A stretch of 64,000 nucleotides of DNA from Neoceratodus forsteri (Eukaryota > Chordata > Ceratodontiformes > Ceratodontidae): assembly GCA_016271365.2 (NCBI GenBank), contig CM057452.1:1245609001-1245673000 (forward strand), in the 5' to 3' direction. The translations under genes were made by a program, and so were the position numbers. The notes below the pieces were generated by a model. It was given only the letters and a program-made list of their open reading frames with translations. It was not told where the DNA came from and did not search any database. Below, piece by piece: positions 10,051-22,197 of this stretch (its first letter is position 1; every line of letters starts with the position of its first letter).

Positions 10051-11880
10051 ATGATTGCCTCCATCACATCAGAAATCCAGTCAGCTCCCTCAAATGGGCC
10101 TTGCAGTAACGGGCCTGAGGTCGACCACAGTCAGTCTGTCTAGTCCGACTTTAACCAGTTGGCTGTTGCAGATGTGGTGAAGGTTGTCCAGGAATTACGG
10201 CCAACCTTTTGTAGTTAGGATCTGGGACCAACACGCCTCCTAGCGGGGTGCATTGATGTCATCGGCCAAATCCTAGCCAGGATAGCCTGATGTTCTTTAG
10301 TGACAGGGGTCTTTCCTTGGCCCCTGAAGGAGGCAGTTGTAAGGCCACTCCTGAAAAAACCTTTACTTGACCCGGACTGCCTGGTGAACTACAGACTCAT
10401 CTCTAATCTTCCCTTTGTGTGTAAGGTTATTGAGAAGGTGATGGCCGTTCAACTGGAGACTTACATAACAGCTCACAACATCTACGATCCTCTCCAGCTG
10501 GGTTTTAGAACAAGGCATAATACCGAGAATACCCTGGTTCGGGTGCTAAATGATATCCTGGTTGTGAGGGATCAAGGGAGATGTTCCATTCTTATTCTAC
10601 TTAATCTCTGCATGGCATTTGATACTGTGGACCATGGGGTACTGATGGAGCACCTGTGGGTTTGTTGTGGACTGGCTGGTACAGTCCTCAACTGGTTTAA
10701 ATCTTTTCTCACAGGCAGGCTGCAGTGTGTGGTGTCTGGGATTTTTTCCTCTGCACCTCTTGCCCTGCCATGTGGGGTCCTACAGGGCTCCATTTTGTCC
10801 ACCATGTTGTTTGTGGTGTATATGCTACTGCTGGGGGACATTATAAGATGGTAAGGGCTGAGCATTCACTGCTATGCAGATGATACTCAGTTGTATCTGA
10901 CTTATGCACCCGAACAGCAGGAGGCAATCTCAGTATTTAACAGTTGCCTTGCTGAGATCCAAGACTGGATGAGGGCCAACTGGTTGAAGTTGAATCTGGA
11001 CAAGACTAATGTACTAGTGTTGGAACCTGGTCACCAGGGAGTGAGGGCACAGTCTGGCCAAGTCTCTCTGCTGAGGCTTGGAGACTCCCCATTACTCACC
11101 TTTGATTGGGTAAAGAATATTGGCATTGTTTTGGACAGCAGTCTGACACTCAAGACACAGATGTCAGCAATGGTCCATAACTCAATTTTGCCATCTGACG
11201 AACATCACCAGGGTTAAGCGTCTGAGTCCCCTGATGATCTGCCTGCACTGGTCCACGCCTTTGTGACCTCACACCTTGATGACTGTAAAGCCTTACACCT
11301 GGGGGTGTTGGGGAAAGATCTTTGCCGCCCGCAGCTAGTGCAGAATGCAGCAGCCAGGTTGTTGACTGGCCTACCCAGGTCGTGTCATATTATACCTGTG
11401 CTACACTATCTGCACTGGCTGCCAGTTATGTGGCAGATCTCCTTCAAGATTGGTTTGCTGACCTACAAGGCCCTGCATGGCCAGAGGCCTGGTTACCTGC
11501 ATGATCTCCTGTGTCCCTATTGCCCCTCCCACTCTCTCCACTCCGTAGACGAGAGATTGCTAGAGATTCCAAGGGTTTTCTTGAAAATATCAGGTGCTTG
11601 TACTTTCTCATTTTCAGCCCCAAGCCTCTGAAACTCTCTATCTTGAAATGTCTGAGACAGTCCTATGGTTGATGCATTTAAATGAGAGCTAAAAACGTAT
11701 TTATTTAGATAGGCTTTCTCTTACTTCGATTAATGTTTTATTGATTAATGATAGTGATCTATTTATGTTTGTGATGTATTTGTATTATATTTTAAGTACT
11801 TTAGATATCTGTGTAAAGTGCTTTGAATCATAATGAGAAATGCTCTATCTTAAATAAAATTTGAATGATTGATTTAATCT
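10051..11880 (+). pseudogene. L2-type LINE, 5'-truncated, reverse transcriptase pseudogene
   Basis: The longest frame (10300-10854) shows reverse transcriptase blocks: VVRPLLKKPLLDPDCLVNYR, SNLPFVCKVIEKVM, a decayed catalytic block LLNLCMAFDTVDHG and CGVLQGSILSTMLF. The YADDTQLYLTYAPEQQ block (10874-10925) continues in another frame, followed by WMRANWLKLNLDKTNVLVL, and then the L2 C-terminal blocks LVQNAAARLLTGLPRSCHI and LHWLPV (11330-11430). The 3' UTR carries GTAAAGTGCTTTGAATC and ends in a TGATTGATT tail, as L2 does. The endonuclease and ORF1 are missing. Frameshifts at ~10854 and ~11210 and a stop in the terminal domain make it dead. Confidence 0.85.
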
Positions 11881-12785
11881 GATGCCATCCACTTAGACAC
11901 ATCATCACATCTCCATCAACTGCCACACAGGTGAACTGAAATAAACTAGATTTTTGTGTACTCAGTGATGATGAGTTGTACTAACTTGTGTAACTTATTA
12001 TTATGATATAATTTATGGGGAGTCCTTATTAACCACCAAAAATCAAACAGATTTTAACCTTGTACTCCCTTTGCTATGACTTCAGTTTCTGTAAACCTTG
12101 CTTGCGTATGTCATAGTGATGGGTTTACAAGCTTGAATGTCAACTATTGACAACATTCTGTAGTAGGAGCGGCAATCGGGATTACATGATAGTAGTTAAA
12201 ATAAAACAAAACATTCACTCAATTCAGTGTTCCATGATCAGAATGGCAATTGTTAGTTTCTGCAGGCATTTAGTCTGGCAGTTGCAGCTTGCAGAAAGTA
12301 ACAGTAGCGATTGGGATGGCATTCGGTGTAACACCTTAGATAGCAATGAGCAAAAAACCTATCTTTGGGCTCAAAGTTATTTATTTATTTTTTTCTGTTC
12401 TAGTTACCTGATGGCTTACAGTCCACTCAGGCAGCACATCTTGCTACAGGGCTGACTCATACTAGGGATGGCTACATAAAGATGTTTCCCAAGATTCAAC
12501 TCTCCCAGCCAACACGTGATTCCTGCAACCAACTGGGTTGTTGGACACTGTTTCTTTTCAAAGTTTTTTTTTTTTTGTAGTTTATTGTCTAAAAATAGTA
12601 GTTTTGTATGTAAAAAAAAGTATGGAAGTGTTCTTTTTACTTAAGTTTTATTGATGCCATTGAAAACTGTTCAATAACTGGTGGCATAAAAATATGTATA
12701 AATTAATTCCTGCCTGCTTTAAAGGATCCTAGGTAAGCTAAATAAAGCATGATTAGCTTTTATATAGATTTGAGCCCATACGCTA
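11881..12785. other. No gene seen
   Basis: AT-rich sequence with poly-T at 12565-12578. Short open frames here have no recognisable domain. Confidence 0.4.
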
Positions 12786-12789
12786 TAAA

Positions 12790-12965
12790 AGCTAATGGCT
12801 GGCATTCTGCTAATAACTACTTTGAAATCACTTCTCGAGGTTGCCATGACAATGGTAAACCTCTCGAGCTTCACTCTTGAGGTTTACCATTGTGTACTAG
12901 CAACCTCTCGAAGTGATTACAGTGTGGTTATTGGCGGAACTCCAGTCATTATCATCTATGACATT
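12790..12965. repeat. Foldback MITE, second family
   Basis: The arms 12826-12868 and about 12876-12919 are near-perfect inverted repeats (AATCACTTCTCGAGGTTGC on the left against GCAACCTCTCGAAGTGATT on the right). The pairing extends outward with more mismatches, so that 12790-12825 matches the complement of about 12920-12955. Two CTCGAG sites lie in the left arm. No terminal duplication was identified. Confidence 0.65.
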
Positions 12966-13364
12966 TTGCAATGCTTATCAGGTCATCTGCTTGCACTATT
13001 CATTACCCATGTTGCCATCATCCATCTGCTGCTGATGCTGTAGTGCTTGGTCCCACTCCTGTTCCCTCCATTCCTTCTCTGACATACTGTCCTCCTCCCA
13101 CCTCCACCTTTCCCCTTTACCATTCCTCTTGAATCCATGACTGCCTGTAGAGGAACCAGCAATTCTGTCTTCCTGCTTCCTCCAGTCACTCACAGTCTTC
13201 CCCATGGACACGAGTCATGTCCAATTAAGTGTGCCTTTCCCTGCTGAGAATATACCAATAGCCTCTGAAAAGTGCATGGGGGTGTTGTGCCGCACTCACT
13301 TCGGTGTGATACTGCTGGTGATTGGTGACCTATCATTCCTTCAGCCAACTTGCCTTGCACCCCA

Positions 13365-13372
13365 TTTGTGAA
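13365..13372 (+). repeat. Left target-site duplication of the 15.6-kb hAT-class element
   Basis: TTTGTGAA lies immediately before TAGTGTTGTGCGAAA. The same eight bases recur at 28973-28980, immediately after the matching right terminus. Confidence 0.6.
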
Positions 13373-13700
13373 TAGTGTTGTGCGAAATTGAAATATTTCT
13401 CATGGTGAAATATTTTGCATAATTCCTCAATTACACAAAATATTTTGCCTATGTGAAACAAAATTTCCCCTGTTTTTTTGATTTCATGTAATGGTGAAAT
13501 TTCGCTTAACATGCCTTGGTGAAATTTTTCACCTATGCAAAGCAAAATTTTGCTTGGTTTCACAATTTCGCATAAAATGGTGAAATTTCGCCTAAATGCA
13601 TTGGTCTGCCAATTTCATCTATTGATGCTCCATATTTCGCCTTGTGGCATAATTTTGCTGGCGTAACTTTTGATTTTGCTGACGAAATTTTGGTCCAAAG
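13373..13700 (+). repeat. Left terminal and subterminal repeats of the hAT-class element
   Basis: The word GGTGAAATTT(C/T)GC and variants recur in both orientations (near 13404, 13493, 13520, 13578, 13683), giving many small palindromes. Such clustered subterminal motifs are where hAT transposases bind. The same words fill 28800-28970. Confidence 0.6.
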
Positions 13701-14463
13701 GTGAAATTTGCAATGCATTGTGAGTAAACTCCTCCTATCAATTTCAGTTTTCTATCCTGGTGCTTTGCCTCTAGATGGATGTACTTCCCTCCCATATCGC
13801 CCTCCTTACCTCCGCCGTTCCCATGAAACCGTTAGACAACACCAGCCATAGTCCGAATGGCGTGTACCTTCCTGGTTGCTCCTCATCTTCATGCCCAGCG
13901 GTGAAACCATAAGCCCGGCTTCTACCCTGTGCATTTACCGCTAAAGCCGTAAGTGTACCTTACGACCCCGGATCTCCTTACCGATTGCCACCTGCACACC
14001 TTACCTGCTACCCATTAGCTACATGACCCTCCCCTTCCCCCAGGAGGGTACCGTTATCTTCTCCAATTAGCATCACTCTGGACCTGGGGAGCATGCCTCC
14101 CAAATCCTGGAGCCGGTCCTCTCTACCACACTCCCTCCCCCCCCTCTCCCTGCCATCTCCTCACCTCGGACGCCATCCCTGTGGGGTGAGTCTAGACCAG
14201 ACATTTTCCGGTACCTATACTCCCTGTTAACCTCTTTTGCACTGACCTTTTGTCTATTGCCTAGAATAGCCTACGACATGTTAGCCTAGCCAAAGCTTCG
14301 CCCTGTATGAATGATTGTACTCTGTACTTATTGCCTCAATTGTATTGTTGTTTTCAACTGGTTATCCTGTATTGTACTCTCCCGGGTCATGCCTGAAAAT
14401 AGTCACCTGCTGGCTAGTGCACTTACCCGGTTAACAAAAGCTAAATAAATAAATAAATAAACA
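13701..14463 (+). mobile_element. 5'-truncated LINE (or LINE-tailed SINE) insertion
   Basis: The 3' end (14385-14463) reads GGGTCATGCCTGAAAATAG...CACTTACCCGG and finishes in AAATAAATAAATAAA. This aligns with the tail of the LINE at 49021-49110, so both belong to one family. GGTCCAAAG at 13692-13700 recurs at 14464-14472 and may be the target duplication. The body (13760-14260) is GC-richer than its surroundings and has no recognisable coding sequence. Confidence 0.5.
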
Positions 14464-14472
14464 GGTCCAAAG

Positions 14473-15640
14473 TCACGTGTAGCTTGTTTCCCACTCATTC
14501 TGCTGCATGTTGAGTTGGAGAGCAGCCTGTCGTGGTGCATCAGAGCCAATAAAGTCTTTGAAAATGTAGCTAGAAATTGTTTTTGACAGCTAATTGCTGG
14601 AAAATATAAACTTTTTTCCCTAGTGGTATGCTGTTAGGGAACATTTTCTAATTTTGTGGATTTTTGTATAATACTTAAAATTAGGTTTTACTTTTCTCTG
14701 TGTCTTTGAGGGCAGGAGTGTAAAGCAGTGCAGACTATTTCTAGCCAAGCAGATTGGTATTTACTTACAGTTGTGAGTTATTTATTTACAGTTATTTCTT
14801 ATTAATTTTGTTTTATCTTGAATTTATTTTTCTCTGAAAAGTTTCTCCATCCTGTTTGAGAGAGTTCCTGCCACTGTTAGCTGTATTATATATACCATTT
14901 TTCCTCTTTTAGTTGTGAATTGATTGTGAATTCTAAAGTTTTAAACACACAGAGCTGATTCTTTGTTTTATTTGTTTTGTGGTTAGTTCTGTTTGCTGGA
15001 GTGTTAATTTGTGTTACTAAAACTGTTAAAATCAGCAGTTCTACTAAGTACTTCTATTTGATCACTTGAACTTCTCCATTTACAGTCACTGCATTGTTAA
15101 ATTGTTCCCCTGTGTTATTGCTGGAGCTTGACTCTGCACACTGCATGGTGTTCCTGTTTTTGTTAACTTACGTTACCCTTTCTGTTATAGCATTGTTTGC
15201 ACAACACCTAACGTGCACATTATAAAACAGTATGTATTAAAATAGTCATTTTCAAGAGATTTCTTGGTGATCCCTCCCATCTAGACCACTACCATATTGT
15301 GTGGTACTACTTGCCTTTGTTTTGGTTTTATGGTTATCTCTGTCCTGCCTTATATAAAAAAAAATTGTGGTACTAAGTAATAACACATTACAGTACTTTA
15401 TTTGTCAAGAGACACAGGTAATCTGTATTTAAAGTTGGCCACTTGTGCCCTTTTTACTTGTGTGTGTTTCTTTAATTCCTTCCTGTTTGGGGAAAAAAGT
15501 TTCCTTTTTGTTTTTTACTAGAATAGGTTGCCTACTATATATGGTATTTATTTATTTAGCTTTTGTTTACTGGGTAAGTACACTAGACAAGTAGTATGCT
15601 TATTTTCAGGAACGACCCGGGAGAGCACAAAACATACAGT
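14473..15640 (+). other. 5' region of the hAT transposase gene, no coding seen
   Basis: This ~1.2-kb AT-rich stretch lies between the left terminus and the first recognisable coding block. It ends in a strong splice acceptor (CTTATTTTCAG at 15599-15609), consistent with a 5' UTR and intron of the transposase gene. I see no other feature. Confidence 0.35.
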
Positions 15641-15648
15641 ATACATAC

Positions 15649-18600
15649 ATGGCAACATTGGAGAAACTGCATGATACAGTAAAAAACAGCTGTAACAACG
15701 CTTGTATAAGGGCAGAGATACTGCCACACATAGTACAAATTGTTACAGGACATAGACAGACATTAGAATCACTGAATCTTAGTTGTATTGTAAGTGCTGG
15801 TACCTGTCCTGATTGTGTTTGGACTTGTAAGGAAGCCAGTATTGAAGGTGTGTGATGTTATTCATGTGTGAGGTGTTAATTCACACAGTTAGTAGTAATA
15901 TATCCTTTCTTCAGATACTCACAGAGAAAGGCAAAGCTTTTAAGAAGCAGTCAGCAGAAATGCCTTCTAAGAAGCAGCCAGCTACAGGGGGAAATATGGC
16001 AGGGGGGATAAGGGAGCTAAGAAGTTTGCTGAATAAAGTATAATTTCAGTTCCAGTTCCCCACAGCAGTGAAAGCACATGTATGTCTGCATCAGTGTCTT
16101 CTGATGTGGGCACTGGTGGCGCGGCAGGAACCAGCAAAGGAGTTGGTGGCCGAACTGGGTCAGGCATACCTGTGTCTTCCTTTTTAAAAGCTCAAACTGT
16201 TGCAGCCATGCTAGTGGGGGATGCTGACAGTGAGAAGAAGGGACTGGGAGGCATTGACACCATCACAAGAACAGTGGTCCAGGACTCAGAGGAGGGTGAT
16301 AATAAGTCTGTCAGTGTGACTGTCCATGTTCCTGAAGGAGTTGGTGATGATAGTGTTCAACCAGAGTCTGATAATCTTGGAGATAAGGACAGTCAGCCAC
16401 CTGAGATGGTTGTAGAGAAAGAAAAAGGTGCCGTCCTCCAAGAAAACAGTGATAGAGGGGAGGAGGAGGAGGAAGACAAGGACATCATTGCTACTGGTGG
16501 TGATGATGATGACTGGGATGATCCCATATGGGAGCCTGAGTTAAAAAAGGTCAAGGGTGATGTAGGCCATTTACATGTACAGCTAGTGGGTCAGTCTGTC
16601 ACCAAGCCTATAAGCAAACCTCCAAGCAGTCAAGTAACCACCCCCAATGTGGTTTTACTGAAGTGATGAGAGCAGCTCAAAAAACACACACTTCCACACC
16701 TGTTTGTGAACTATCACAGTACCAGAAGCATCTGAAGTCCAGAGGTCAAAAGTCCCTAGTTTGGGACTTTTATGTGCTAGATCCTGCTGATGAGACCATA
16801 GCAATATGCCAACTTTGTCAAGCCCATGTTAGTCAGGGGGAAAAGGGAAGCCACATAGACACCGGTGGCCAACACTCCCACCTGAAAAACAAGCACCCAC
16901 TGAGATGGCAGCAACACCAGAAGGATGCCAGAGCTGTTGGTTGCAAGTTATAAGTAGTAGAGCAAGAGCAGGAGGAGGGAGGGCAGAGTGGGTCAGTGGT
17001 GGAGGAAGAGGGTGAGCAATCCTTTGATCTCTCGAGTAGTGGGCATAGCAATGGTGGTGTGAGTCCCAGTCCCATGAGTCTTGAAAAATACACCACCCCC
17101 ACACCCACAAGAAACCAAGATAACTGGTTTCATACAGTCTACACAGCCCCAAGAGTCAAGTGTTGCCCCTAAAAGAAAATCATTGCTGCCACAACTACAG
17201 CGTTCTGATCAGACAGCCCCAAAGATGCAGCCCACTCTGAAGACCATCCTTGAGCGGCAGACAAAGTAAGCCCCCCCACCCAAATCATGCTGCTGCATTA
17301 AAGCTAATTGCTGCCATTGCTGAAATGCTGGCCATAGATCTGTTGCCATTCTCATTCATAGAGAATGCTGGTTTCCGCAGGTTGATGGCCCATGTCTGTC
17401 CCAAATGGCAAGTTCCATCGCAAACCTATTTTAGTAAGTGTGTCATGCCAGAGCTGAACAGTAGAGTTGCTGATTACATTAGACATGCATTGAAACATAG
17501 TGCATCACACTATATCTATCTTAGCATGGATATGTGGAGTAGTAGACAAACAGCAGCAAGCTTGTATCTGTGCATAACAGCACACTGGGCACAGTTGCCT
17601 GGTGTGGTATGTGATTTTGGGCCTGGCAAAACATGCGTGAAGCAAAATTGTGGTGGTAGCAACACACCTGGTATTCGGCAGCATGCAACCCTGAGTATGA
17701 CAAGTGTTACAGGTTCCCACATGATTGCAAAAATGCTTAATGTTCTGCTGGATGAAACTGATGGGTGGCTACACACACAGTGACTTATAGCAGGATTCGT
17801 CACAAGTGATAATGGCTCCAATGTAGTGAAGTGCATTAGCAATAGTGTTTTTTTCAGAGTGCCCTGCCTGGCACACTGCCTTAATCTTGTCATTCAGCAG
17901 TTTCTCAACCCTGTAGATATTAAGGAAATGGTTACTGTTGCCCGTCACTTCTGTGTCCACTTCGCCTGTTCTGCAAAGGCCTGTGACCATTTATGTGAGC
18001 TACAGCACAATAACCATCTGCCTCAGCACTGGATGAAGCTTGATGTTGTGACCAGGTGGAACTCCACACTACATGCTTGACCTGTTGTATGTACAATATA
18101 AGGCTGTGTCAGAATACCTGATGCTGCACACCACCCGTGACAGTGCTTTAGTGTCCATCACTCTAACAACAGATCAGTGGTGCCAAATTGATAGACTAAT
18201 ATGCATTCTCCATCCATCTGAGCATGCTACACAGGCAGTAAGTGGGGACACAGCTTGTATAAGTCAGTCCATACACCTCATACATGTGCTGAGTCAGACA
18301 CTAGTGAATGTGTGACACCAGACAGGCAAGTGGGGATCATGGCACTTGTGATCTGATGGATCACATGCTCCATGTGCTGGACACAAATACCCATGTATCT
18401 GGCATTTTACAGTCCGCTGACTTTGCAATCACCACCATGTTGGATCCATGCTACAAACGTGGCCTACCCACTATAATTAAAGGAGGTCATCAGTGAGTAC
18501 AACAGTAGACAGAGAAACTCATTAAACTGGTACATGCTGCACAAATGAAAAATGCATGCACTGCATCAAAAACAGATGTAGCTACCACCACCAGTGGCTC

Positions 18601-19211
18601 ACAGGCAACCCAATCAGAGAAAATGGGCAAGGCAGAGCAGAAAACATCAAGCAATCCCCTTTGGGATGTTGTCTTTCAGGTGGGAGTGGAAGATATGGAG
18701 GAAAAGGAGGAGGAGGAGACAGATGAGGCCGCTGGATTCCTGTCAGCAGAACGAATGGTGGCGGTCTACATGGGGGGACCCAAAGCAACTTGCCATTAAT
18801 GATGAGCCACTGTTGTACTGGAGCAGTAAAATGACTGACTGGCCAACACTAACATCAGTTGCTGTGAAATACCTGATCTGCCCACCATCCAGTGTCACTG
18901 TGGAATGAGTGTTTAGTGCGGCTGGGGCAATTGTGAGTGACCGTAGAACCAATTTGTCACCCAAGAATGCGTCCATGCTAACATTCATCAAAATGAATCA
19001 AAGGCACATTCCACACAACACAGTGATGTCAGTGGTGTTGCCACAGGAACTGTGTCTCAGTGACGAGGATGATGACGATCCCTCAACTAAAGCATCCACA
19101 GGCAGCCAGGTGGATGAGGCAGCAATGTTGAGAGAATTCCCACCTGATGAGAACGCCAGTCTTAAAGACTGTGAGGGGTGCTTCTTGGATGATGTGGAAT
19201 TGGAAGTTTAA
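15649..19211 (+). pseudogene. BED-finger hAT transposase pseudogene
   Basis: This is an Ac/ZBED-type hAT transposase. The N-terminal parts at 15649-16043 look split by introns (GAAG/GTGTGTG ... CCTTTCTTCAG at 15905-15914). A long acidic region follows (16082-16666). The BED zinc finger is at 16740-16910 (SLVWDFYVLDP...CQLCQAHVS...HLKNKHP). The RNase H-like catalytic core spans 17250-18080: YIYLSMDMWSSRQTAASLY holds the first acidic residue, VTSDNGSNVVK the second, and VPCLAHCLNLVIQ follows. The C-terminal dimerisation helix (VFSAAGAIVSDRRTNLSP) is at 18910-18965. Stops at 17781 and 18905 (the usual Arg before VFSAAG is TGA, a CpG-type loss) and frameshifts near 16950, 17268 and 18090 inactivate it. 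It would act on the repeat-rich termini of the surrounding element. Confidence 0.85.
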
Positions 19212-20390
19212 AAAGGCTGAGTTTACTCCAAGACCCCCCCCAGCAAATTTCCAGTCACAGTATGGTGGCTGGGGTGTGCATGTTATACCTTATTTTTAGC
19301 TCTGTATGATTGGATTGGATATGGAAATGTGTTGGTATGTGCTGCAGTGTGTATAAGTTTCATTTGATCACCCTTGGCAATAACCCGTTGATTGGTCACC
19401 TCACCAGTAATCCCCAAAGCCTATATAAGGCAGCAGCAATGTAATTACCATAACCGTAAAGATTTTGCAATTGCGTGGTTACAGTTATAATGTTTTTTCT
19501 TCCAAAAGTATCTTACTTTTCATGTTGACTTACTATATGAGCCCCATCTGACATGCAAGATATGTTGTCTGGATGTCCTTAAAAGTGCCCATGATGGCAA
19601 ATTCCACACTTCCCCACCTCCCCCTCTCATCACCTGATCTGAGCTGACCTGACATGGCCATGCACTTCATGCGACTGAAAAAACATTTTCTGCCACTTAG
19701 TATCGGTGACATGTACAAGAACCCTGGCTCCTAGCGTAGTACAAGTAGCATATGAATGTAACATGCTAATTCAATAGTTAACACCACAAGTGGAACACAT
19801 TTTGAGAAACGGTGAATGGTGGCCATCTTTGATGATGCGAGTCATTAATTACAAAAGTAATCATGAAGAGGCTTAACAACTTACAACATCAAATACACCC
19901 AAAAAGGTTACTTATGCTACAGTACCAGGTTAAGGTACACCTAAACCGCAATGGTTCCTGACCTGGAGGGGATGGGGGGGGCAGGGGAGGATTCTGCTGT
20001 CCTCATTTTGGAATGGATTCAAAATGTTAATGTTTACTGCAGCTATGCAATCTCCATTGATTAGACAAGACATTAACCCCCTCCACCTAATTATTTACTA
20101 AACACCATCTCAACCATGTGTTTTCACACATAGTTCCTCCCTGTACGTGGGTGGCAGTGGTGATTACTCATTAATAGTAATGGTATGGACACAAGTCCAG
20201 TGGCCAACATCTTCAAGCTACACCCATGTCTTCCACAGACACAACACAGCTCCTGCATGGCCTGGATTGATCATGTAGTCATCAAGATACGACATACGAT
20301 GAAACCTCAACAGAGGAAAATGACCCAAGCAAGACCAAAGATAAGAAAAAATGTTGGATACTCATCAATCTGCATACTTGGTTTTACCTA
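19212..20390. other. No gene seen; TATA-like site
   Basis: The transposase frame ends at 19211. A CCTATATAAGG box at about 19419-19429 is the only regulatory-looking signal. The stretch 19700-20390 has no recognisable domain. Confidence 0.35.
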
Positions 20391-21078
20391 ACAAGTTGAA
20401 AGAAGAAACAGAGAAACAAATGTATACTTACCATACCCCATGATGTCATTAAATTAAGTTCATTCCCCTCAGGAACATGCCGTGTGGTGCACATGATTCT
20501 AATCCAGACCAAGGTCCATGACGAAGTACAGTAGCACTAGCAGGCATTCCCCTTCCCCTTTCAGCACTGCGTACCTTGAAATAAGAAACAATAAGAACAA
20601 ATTTTGAGGATTGTTAAAAAGTTCCACCCCCACCACACCCATGACTGTCCACCCCCCCACCACTGAAGACCATAAAAAATGAAGAAATACTTACCTCAAG
20701 GACTGTGAAAGTGGAACCATCAAACAATTAAATGAATCCCCCAGATCTGGTTCAGCAGCCAGCAGAAGCAGCAGCAGCAGGATGGAATGACATTTAACTT
20801 CTCCAGAATTCCTGATGTTGACAAAAGCAAAAAATAACACAATTACTATCAAGCTACCCTTTTATAGGGTAGCACAGTCATGACATTTCCTGTGGAAAAG
20901 CAGGAAGGGGCAGATCAATGGGATAACCACATGGTGAACTAATTTACAGGGGCACTAGTAATTTAACTTGTTATAACAAGTTATACAAAATCAAACAAAA
21001 CACAAAATCAAACTTTTGCTTGCATTTTCTTCCTTCTAATTACTATGACCAGGTTATAAACCCAGCATAGTATCTGGA

Positions 21079-22052
21079 ATGGATATCATTAACTGCAGGT
21101 ACTGCGGAACACTTTTCAGAAGGGCAGTTTTACAGGATTTAGGACACTGTCGTACATGCTGAGCCACTGGAGATCCTAGGGCTCAGCTCCAAGCAGCATG
21201 GGTAGAGATTGCGCACCTCAGATTTCATATTCAAGAGGAAATATATTATATGAACCACCCGCCATTTCCACAACATCCAACAGAAGCACCTCGACCGCAG
21301 AGGGTAGTTGGTCCTGGAGGTTGGCAGGTGGTTAGGAGGGGCAAATCGGGTGCCCCATCACTCGGTGCTCTCCAACATATTACCTCTACAAAACATATCA
21401 AAACTACAAACAGGTATCTGCCTTTATCTCCGAAATCAAACAAAGGGGCAGAGGATACTGCAGAGCAGGATACTGCAGCACAGGAGCTAGCACAACAAAA
21501 CTCACCCCAAACAGGAACCAAAACAAAAAAAAATCAAAAAGGAAATCCAAACAAACTCTGATCATTGAAGACTCCATGATTCGGGGAGTTGATACCCATC
21601 TCCAGCCAGGGGTAATGGTCACATGTCTCGCCGGTACATCAGTGTGGAGAGACACTGACTGCATTGCTAAAATTGTTCAGGAAGCAGGGCAAAACATTGA
21701 CGTCCTGGTACACATAGGGACTAATGATCTCACCAGCCAGTCAGTTGTGGAGACCAAGGAACACCTGACCAGGCTGAGTGACAAATTATTATCCTTTTTG
21801 TCCAGCATCTCCTTCTCTGAGATCCTGCCAGTCTAGGAGAGGGGGCAGATTGATGAAAGGTCAGAAAAGGGGAGATAGGGGAGCTAAACATGTGGCTCAA
21901 GGGCTGGTGTCAGGAAAAAGGACACAAATTTGTCGGGAACTGGCAACAGTTTTGGGAGTGAAAGTTCTTTAAATTTGATGAAATGCATCTGACAAAGGAG
22001 GGAGTCAGTGCATTGTGGCAGAAGTTTAACATCTTTGCAGAATATTTAAACT
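21079..22052 (+). pseudogene. CR1 ORF1, zinc finger and SGNH-esterase protein (broken)
   Basis: The ATG at 21079 opens MDIINCRYCGTLFRRAVLQ with a CxxC...HCRTC zinc-binding pattern. A proline-rich then K/N/Q-rich linker follows. The esterase domain begins near 21560 with IIEDSMIRGVDTHLQPGVMV, where the usual GDS nucleophile motif reads EDS, and block III is intact (VHIGTNDLTSQS). The end of the domain continues in other frames to about 22050 (residues like FKFDEMHLTKEGV). CR1 ORF1 esterases act in retrotransposition in a way that is not settled. Stops at 21160 and 21834 and frameshifts break it. Confidence 0.75.
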
Positions 22053-22197
22053 AGCAAATGGGGAAAGGGGTGCAGCACCTCATACATCGAATGGGAAGAA
22101 CACCCCTTCCCCCTCAGCTAGTGGTCAAACAGGAGTTCAGCGTGTTTGCAGTTCATTTGCATCACCAGGTAAGGAAAAAGGTCCGGCTCCCCATACA

